A stretch of 64,000 nucleotides of DNA from Parietaria judaica (taxonomy: Eukaryota > Streptophyta > Magnoliopsida > Rosales > Urticaceae): the NCBI GenBank assembly GCA_954871525.1, contig OX940872.1, positions 6,533,180 to 6,597,179 on the forward strand. The letters are read 5' to 3'. Below the pieces are notes generated by a model, which was given only the letters and a program-made list of their open reading frames with translations, did no database searches and was not told the origin of the DNA. The first letter of the stretch is position 1, and the number at the start of each line of letters is the position of its first letter. A program made the translations under genes and the position numbers. Shown here piece by piece: positions 57,601 to 64,000 of the stretch.

Positions 57601-60600
57601 TTATTTTTTAAGGACTCCGAGGGTCTCGAGGGCGGATCGGAGGTCGCTTGGGCCACAATCTACCGGTGTTTGGGCAATGTTGGGGGAGTCGATCGGCATC
57701 ACGTCAGAGAGAGGGTAGTTTCGGTTGGCGTGGAGCTCGTTGGCCGCACCGCTGCACACTCCGCCTAAAATCACGCTCTTGTGAGTCCCACCGAGAAGCC
57801 CTTCATAGTCAGTGTCACCGCATTCCCCGACGATAACCACCATTTTTGTGAGCTCAACGCCCCACCGAACGTATAAATACCTAAAATGCCGTATTGTTCG
57901 GTCGTTAAAATTGGTCATCGAAAATTGATTAATTTAATTTAAAGTACACCTATGTCGAAAATTGAAGGGCAATTGTTGTCTATTACTCTCTAAAATTTAA
58001 TGAATAAGAAAAAAAACGGTTACGAGTTTAACACATTAGTCAGATTCTTGACGAGATTTTTTCCTTCAAGTGTAAGTCGTATTACCTGAGGGCTTGCGAG
58101 CGAGAAGCCAAGACGGGAATTACATTGAGCCTACTGCCATTTTGACAATAAACCACATGGCAACGCAGAGCCTGAATTCTCAGTGATTTTCTAAGCTCCT
58201 TCACTGGAGGAACCTGAAAGCCAAGCAAACCATACTTACCCCAGAAGAAAAGATAAGAAATAAAAAATCATTGACATGTACTTTACTTATAATAATGATA
58301 GTGAAGGAATGATTACCTTTCCTGACTTTTGCACTTTAAAAGTATAGCAATAGTCAGTGGAGAGTTGCTCAGCAGCAACGACTATCGGTTCACCGGTCTC
58401 AACCTTCTTATTGGTCAGAGACGACACCCACCGGATCAAAGTCTTCCGTAATCCCTCACCACCCCACCGATAGTCAATGTGCGAGTGGTAATAAAAGTCA
58501 ACCACGTAAGGGCGGTCCTCAGAATTGGGAGAAGAATAATAGAGATCACTCCCACTATTGCAAATGAAAGCATCGAAATCCGCGAGACTCAAACCGCCCG
58601 AAGAGCTAAAGAATGAGCGGATCTCGGAAATGGTCAATGACGTTGACAATATGTACCCTACAGTGCCCTCACCCCTTTCTTTCTCTGTGGCCTCGAAAAT
58701 CTTCTTAATCGTTTCTAAGAGATCTTCCATGTTATCGTTGTCAACAGCAATCACAACAAGATTCTTCCTTCTCCTCAGCATCGGAAACTTACTGGAGTTC
58801 TCTCCATCAACCTTCTCACCTGAACCCGACTTTCGTAAGTCTTTTCCAATTCCTTTTGACCAAGAGAAAACAGCATTCTCTAGTTTGCTAGGGTTTCCCT
58901 CTATATCCGAGGCGTTCTCATTCATGCTTGCTCCGCTCTTCTCTCCGTCCATGGAGAATCTCAAGTTCAACGATATGTCTTGAATGTCTCTTAGCGAATC
59001 GCCTTGTGAATCTGAATCCGAGTTTTCTGCATCATCGTCGTTTCGGAGCCATTGAGGATGACGTGGCTTGCAGCCGGCGATTTTAGAGAGGTAGGTTTTG
59101 CAGTGCTCGGGCCACGAGAATAGGTGGATATTTTTAAGCCCATTTTGGCGGCACTTAACCCAAAGGTGCTTGTCGGCAACGAGTTTCAATAGAGCATCTG
59201 CAATGGACTGCTGATCGTGTGGGTCGATGAGAAGACCGTTGTCAAGAACCTGCATAATTGTTGTATTTAGTCCATTATAAAAAATTCGTATTATATTGTG
59301 CCGTTTAGGGACTAATTTTTTATTATATGTTGGTTCATTCATAGGCGGCGCAAGAAAGGGCCTATGGATGCCAAGACATTTTCAAATTAAAAATAAAGTA
59401 ATAAACAAATAAAAAGAAGTGAATATGGAAACTCAAAGAAGAAGAAAAATGCATTTTTACATAAAAATAAGGGTAATTAGCGGCATAAATAATACCCACT
59501 TATGCTGCTAATTACCCTAAAAATAATACGTGAACAACTTTTTTACTTTGAGAAACTTACATACTCGGTCCCCCCAAATTTTATCCGCCCCCCTATGAAC
59601 ATGTTCTGAATTTGTCACTGACTATATATAATTCCTTCAACTGAATAATAATGTATAGCAATTTGAGTTGGATAACGTAAATGAGTTCTTCCAATATATA
59701 GATATAGCTATTGGAAAATATATATAATTTTTCATGCATGAAGATATCAGAGAAGCTATACCCGATGTATATCGACCGGACCGCCATTTTTGGTGGCTAC
59801 AAGTGGCAGACCATAAGCTGCAGCCTGTATCGCAAAAGAGAAGACATGTGAATTTGCTTCTGAAATAGTTTATCCGTGAAAAGTGCTGAGAAAAGAATAG
59901 AAGATCACCTCGATCAAAGTCAGCCCAAATGGCTCAATAAAAGCTGGATTGATAAAAACGCCCTGTCAAATATGAAAACACAAGATAATTTATTATCATT
60001 ACTATTAGCAAATCGCGTGTTAACTAATGGATTTAATAAACATGGTTCCCAAATAGATCAAAATCAAATCACTAAAAATCCACTCTTCTTTTGTTTGGTG
60101 ATAAAATCAACACATTAACGGTAGGTAGAAGCAAAAGCATACATGAGATGTATGATAGGGCCTCGAAAAAGGATACCACGTAGCTAACTTTTGTTTGTAC
60201 CTTTGTCTTTGCCGCTAGGCGATAGATGTCGGGAACTTCAGATTGCTTATGGTGTTTAGGGTATGCGACTTGGCCATACAAATCATATTTGTCAACAAGC
60301 TTAAGAACTGACATTAGAACAGATGAATTTGTGCTCGACATCTCATCAATTCCTTCTCGATTGCCCATGATCAGAGTCTGCATTCAGATTAAAGTGAGAG
60401 ACAGCATTTACAAAGATTTCTTAAACAAACAAGTGATCATACAAGGTTAGCGAGCTCTCTAAGAGGATGACACTCTCCAAATGCTTTGACCAAAGTTGTA
60501 ATATTCTTTTTTGGATCAGGTCTGGCGAGGGCTAGAATCATTGGCTTGCGTGGATTGGTGAAGAATCGCATTATCTGCAAATACATAACTTAAATTAGAA

Positions 60601-62959
60601 TAAAGAAATCATTTGTTAAGAAAATTCATTAGCTGTCTTTTGTGAAGCGAATATAGCAAGCGCAACAAAAATAATGACCTCAGACCAGATAGGTGGATCC
60701 GGAGTAGTAGGAGGATGATCTTCATTTGTCTCAATTTCACCATCCTGTGGTATAATATGATGAAACTCCATCCCAGGAGGAATCACCTGCAAATAAACTA
60801 CCATGAGTTCCAATTGTAAGATTATTTTGTTAAGCAATTATTGTAAAATTTAGATTAAAAAATACGCCATACTCACCACCATGCGTGGCATGAACCTGCC
60901 ATAACAGCTGACATTACGCTTGATTCTTGCACGGATTTTACGTTCCAGAATCGGATCAAACCCATCGTACAAACGCCATTGCTCATCGATCTCTTGCCTT
61001 GTGCTTGTAATGACAATCTCAGAGGCGTCAAGTGATAGTTCCTCAGCTTCGATGCGACGCATTATTTTGTACGTTGTGTTTATTTCGTCCCTCGAAAGAC
61101 GTGCCTGCTTCGTGAGCTGCTCAAGCTTGTCACGTCCTAGAGAGTGCCCGGTGAAGAGCATTGGTACGTTCAGAGCACCTGATAGTAGAGCAACAGAATC
61201 ACCGGCATCGGCATAATGGCCATGGATTGCGACCGGCCAGATGGATTTTCCGTCGCCGATTTGTTCACCGAGGACTTTGGACATTTGCATGATGTGAGTC
61301 AGAGCATTATCAACAAATTCCGGGATGTGAGGCCAGAGACTCTCCTTGGGAATGTATTTATCTTTCGGGCCAAACGGGATACGGACGATATAAGCACCGC
61401 TGCTCTCACCCATCTCGTCTTCAATATCTTCTGAATTTAATGGAGTCAACATCTCTGTGGGCTCAGCGTAAGTCCAATCTACGTCCGGTGATGCCACTTG
61501 TCGGGTTAATAGGTCAACCCGATAAACGCCTGGCATTGCACCCAAAGCCCTAGCCAGTTCCACGACATACTTAACCTGATTGGAAATTCAAAAAAAAATT
61601 AAGGTATAAAAAGGTCGAATATAATCAGAAAGTGAAATAATATTTCAAGGAACACACAACTAAATATTACCTGGCCACCAGTATCAGAGTCGCGGCCGAG
61701 CTCCATGTTTTCACCCCTTATTAGACCGTGAAGGCTGCAAGGACACACTCTTATCAGAAACCAAAGTGGAATGTTTAACAAAGAATGTGTCGATTATCAC
61801 CTTTTACCGTTAAGGAAGTGAATCTGTTAAGTGTTATTTCCGAATCAAAATGCATAATGAAACATCTGTAAGTCAATTCATTAATGATCATCTCAACTTT
61901 CCCTTCCTGAATCATAAATAACGGTCTAGCCTTAGTATGAGAGTCAAAGTTAAGTTCATGCCTCACTAATACGATATATAGATTCTTCCCCTTTTGTTGA
62001 TTGGCCCAAGCCTCCATAGTATCAACAGAATTGGTTCTCGGAAATCGGCCTCTGGTACTTTCACCGTGAACTGATAACTCGCTAACCACGTCGCCCTTTT
62101 CTCCCTCGGATAAGTCTTCGGACATATCAGCAGTGGCCTCTCGGCGTCCTCTCTCCCTCTCAAGCCGCCGTTTATTCTTTCTTAGGGCTTCTTCACCCTC
62201 AAGCTACAGAAGAAACAACAACACCGCAAATCATTAATGAGTTTGATAAAAATCCATAAGAAAAATGGAATACCGTTATCGACGAGTCCAAAACAAGTAA
62301 CTGAAACCATTCCTTATAAGACTCCAAAAACCTACTGATACGGTTACTAAAGACCCATTTTCGACATCATACTAACAAGATTGGAAAATGATCCACACGC
62401 TTTTAACGTCGATAACACAGAAAACAAGCAATTTATCGAGAACTCCATGAATCAAACACGCAAAATATCAAACCAAACAGCAATCAAAACCATAAAGGAT
62501 CTCACTTTACGATAAATAACACTTCAAACATACGCGAAAAACCAATCAAAACAATACATATTTCCGAAATCCAAACGAATCAACATGAAAGAAATGTTGA
62601 AGATTGAAGAACCTGTTTCTTCTGGCGAGCCAAATTCCAGATTCTCCAACACATATTCTCCAGCCTCGTGTTCCTCTCCTGGGGACTCCTCGTCGCCGCA
62701 GCCTGAAGAGAAAAAAAAGGATCGAAATTCGATCCGAAATCGGAAACCTAGAGGCGAATCGGCGAAAATAACGAACCTTGACCCAGGAGCGATGGAGATC
62801 AGTCTCATCGAAGCTACTGACGACCTCCTCGACGAAGTAGCGAGTCGGGCTGAAGTGGCCTCTCTCCCTGAGAAGCAGCGACGACTTCACGTCGTCCAGG
62901 GCGGGCCCTACGTCCAGTATCGCCTCCAAGTAGCTGTTAACCCAGTCGTTCCCTGCCAT
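57601..62959 (-). CDS. SPS: Sucrose-phosphate synthase
   Basis: Thirteen exons join in frame to 1050 aa: 62959-62777, 62702-62613, 62203-61962, 61734-61671, 61575-60877, 60786-60679, 60574-60443, 60377-60201, 59962-59909, 59824-59762, 59249-58317, 58213-58086, 57880-57601. The enzyme makes sucrose-6-phosphate from UDP-glucose and fructose-6-phosphate in the cytosol. Landmarks are the N-terminus [38 protein letters not shown] (GT4 start), GHYADAGD, the E-x7-E pair Glu575/Glu583 in [14 protein letters not shown], and a C-terminal SPP-like domain from about residue 768 (VIAVDND). Ser150 in RTNSVD sits where the dark-phosphorylated regulatory serine (spinach Ser158) is expected. Intron 3 needs a GC donor (GTGAG/GCATGA) to keep frame; the other introns are GT-AG. 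Length and domains are normal for family A. Confidence 0.96.
59340..59597. mobile_element. Decayed hAT-like MITE in SPS intron 10
   Basis: Left end cataggcggcgca and inverted right end CATAGGGGGGCGGATAAAAT form an imperfect inversion about 258 bases apart. No convincing 8-bp duplication. It contains the 47-bp miniature MULE at 59471. Confidence 0.4.
59462..59526. mobile_element. 47-bp miniature MULE-type element
   Basis: Element 59471-59517 starts GGGTAATTAGCGGCATAA and ends with nearly the exact inverse (one mismatch), leaving a loop of only about 11 bases. It is flanked by a perfect 9-bp duplication taaaaataa (59462-59470 and 59518-59526). It is essentially two terminal repeats and nothing else, nested in SPS intron 10. 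Confidence 0.8.
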
Positions 62960-63120
62960 TTTCGCTCTGCAACTCCGAGCTCCGAGCGCGCTATCGCGTG
63001 TGCGAGTCCAAGTCGGGGAGAGAGAATTGGAGCTGGAATTCGATGCTTGTCAATGGCGTCTGATGGTGATGCACGTTGAGAACTGGAATTCTGGAAATGA
63101 GATTTGTAGAGAGAGAAAGA

Positions 63121-63200
63121 AGAGATAGAGAGAGAGAGAGAGAGTTCTCGAAATTGAGAGTGACAATGTCATAGGAATAAATCATAATATAATATATATA
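63121..63200 (-). promoter_or_regulatory. SPS leader GA/CT repeat and TATA-like box
   Basis: A (CT)n tract on the coding strand at about 63127-63142 lies in the probable 5' leader, and TATATATA at 63192-63200 lies about 235 bases upstream of the ATG. Placement is consistent with a core promoter; the start site is inferred. Confidence 0.5.
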
Positions 63201-63297
63201 GGTCGTGCGACTCGGACGGACTCGCTGAGTCGCTACTATGACTCACTCACTTGCTTCATTTTTTATTTTTAGTTTATTTATTCACATATTTTAACGG

Positions 63298-63808
63298 TTA
63301 AGTTAATTGCGGCATAGATACTCAATTTATGGTTAAAATTAATGATAAATATTTCATCTCTCAAAGTGATAGCAATAGTACTTAAGGAACGTTTTGAAGA
63401 GTTGACTTCGATGTTTCTTTTTCCATCACTTCGTGCAACGTATCCGTTAACTTATGTTTAATGTGAGATGTCGTGTGTGCAGCCACGTCAACGACCATGA
63501 CTAGATTTAAATAAAATATTGAATTAATACAACTAAGTTAAAACAAAATAAATAAGTTAAACCAAAACAATTACAAATGCTTTAATAGTTTTAAAACTCA
63601 TCATTATCATATGGTAGATGAGGAATCCACGTGGCGTACAGATGACTCGCAGTTAACAGTCATATGGCGGGCCCATATGGGAAAACGAACATTGATATTG
63701 GTCAACCACTTAAAACGTTCATTGAGTATTGTTACCACCACTTTTAGATGTTGGATATATGCCACCAACTTTGATTGTAAATTATGTACTTTATACCGCA
63801 ATTAACCT
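63298..63808. mobile_element. Non-autonomous MULE-like element upstream of SPS
   Basis: The left end (g)gttaagttaattgcggcata and the inverted right end ggttaattgcggtataaagta are about 510 bases apart. No coding frame and no certain 9-bp duplication. The terminus belongs to the same GCGGC-type group as the other MULE-related elements here. Beyond 63810 the window ends in AT-rich DNA without recognised features. Confidence 0.5.
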
Positions 63809-64000
63809 TAAATTTTAATATATTTTCTTAATATGAAGCAGATAAAAATACACATAACTTAGTTTTAGTTTACTTGATTGTCAATTAAAATTGATTAAAC
63901 TAAAACCTCATTAAATTAATATTCGACAAATTTATAATTTTGATTAAAAAATAATTTTATTTAGTCTCGACTCGAGCTTAATTACCTAAATCAATAATTC

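Noticed and set aside
58558..58983. A 141-codon plus-strand frame within SPS
   Set aside because: Antisense of SPS exon 11; no independent evidence.

Overview
The window is nuclear DNA of a flowering plant, most likely a dicot. Its genes have GT-AG introns, and there is an 11S (legumin-type) seed globulin gene, a plant sucrose-phosphate synthase gene, and AT-rich intergenic DNA packed with plant transposon families. I cannot name the species.

Four multi-exon host genes, all on the minus strand, could be assembled exon by exon with the frame kept at every junction: a GT47/exostosin-type glycosyltransferase (8850 down to 5404, 487 aa), a heptahelical PAQR/HHP membrane protein (29096 to 24992, 371 aa), an 11S globulin (53196 to 50521, 491 aa) and sucrose-phosphate synthase (62959 to 57601, 13 exons, 1050 aa). 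A truncated LRR receptor-kinase-like 5' end lies at 4006-3308. These genes look functionally independent: cell-wall glycosylation, membrane signalling, seed storage and sucrose synthesis.

Most of the remainder is mobile DNA. From left to right: a higher-order GTAAC/GTTAC tandem array (1-2190); a LINE with a 5' inversion and a 17-bp target duplication (10368-13404); a LINE ORF1-like (DUF4283/CCHC) relic cut by a 2.75-kb solo LTR and by a Cassandra-type 5S-bearing solo LTR (14904-19500); a 4.55-kb nearly spacer-free palindrome made of two inverted hAT 3' halves (19913-24464); three 1-kb fold-back MULE-type elements (26889, 32835, 37619); a gypsy-like LTR (about 35490-36913); and a 6.2-kb MULE with 605-bp terminal inverted repeats, a broken five-exon MuDR-type transposase and a convergent GRF zinc-finger gene (38695-44898). 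Further right are a near-complete hAT element of the palindrome's family with an 8-bp target duplication (46345-49799) and small MITEs around the 11S and SPS genes.

The points most worth following are the MULE's two-gene convergent layout with a coding first exon inside its TIR, the terminal motif that MULE shares with the hairpin and miniature elements in the same window, and the hAT palindrome whose two arms share an inactivating frameshift.
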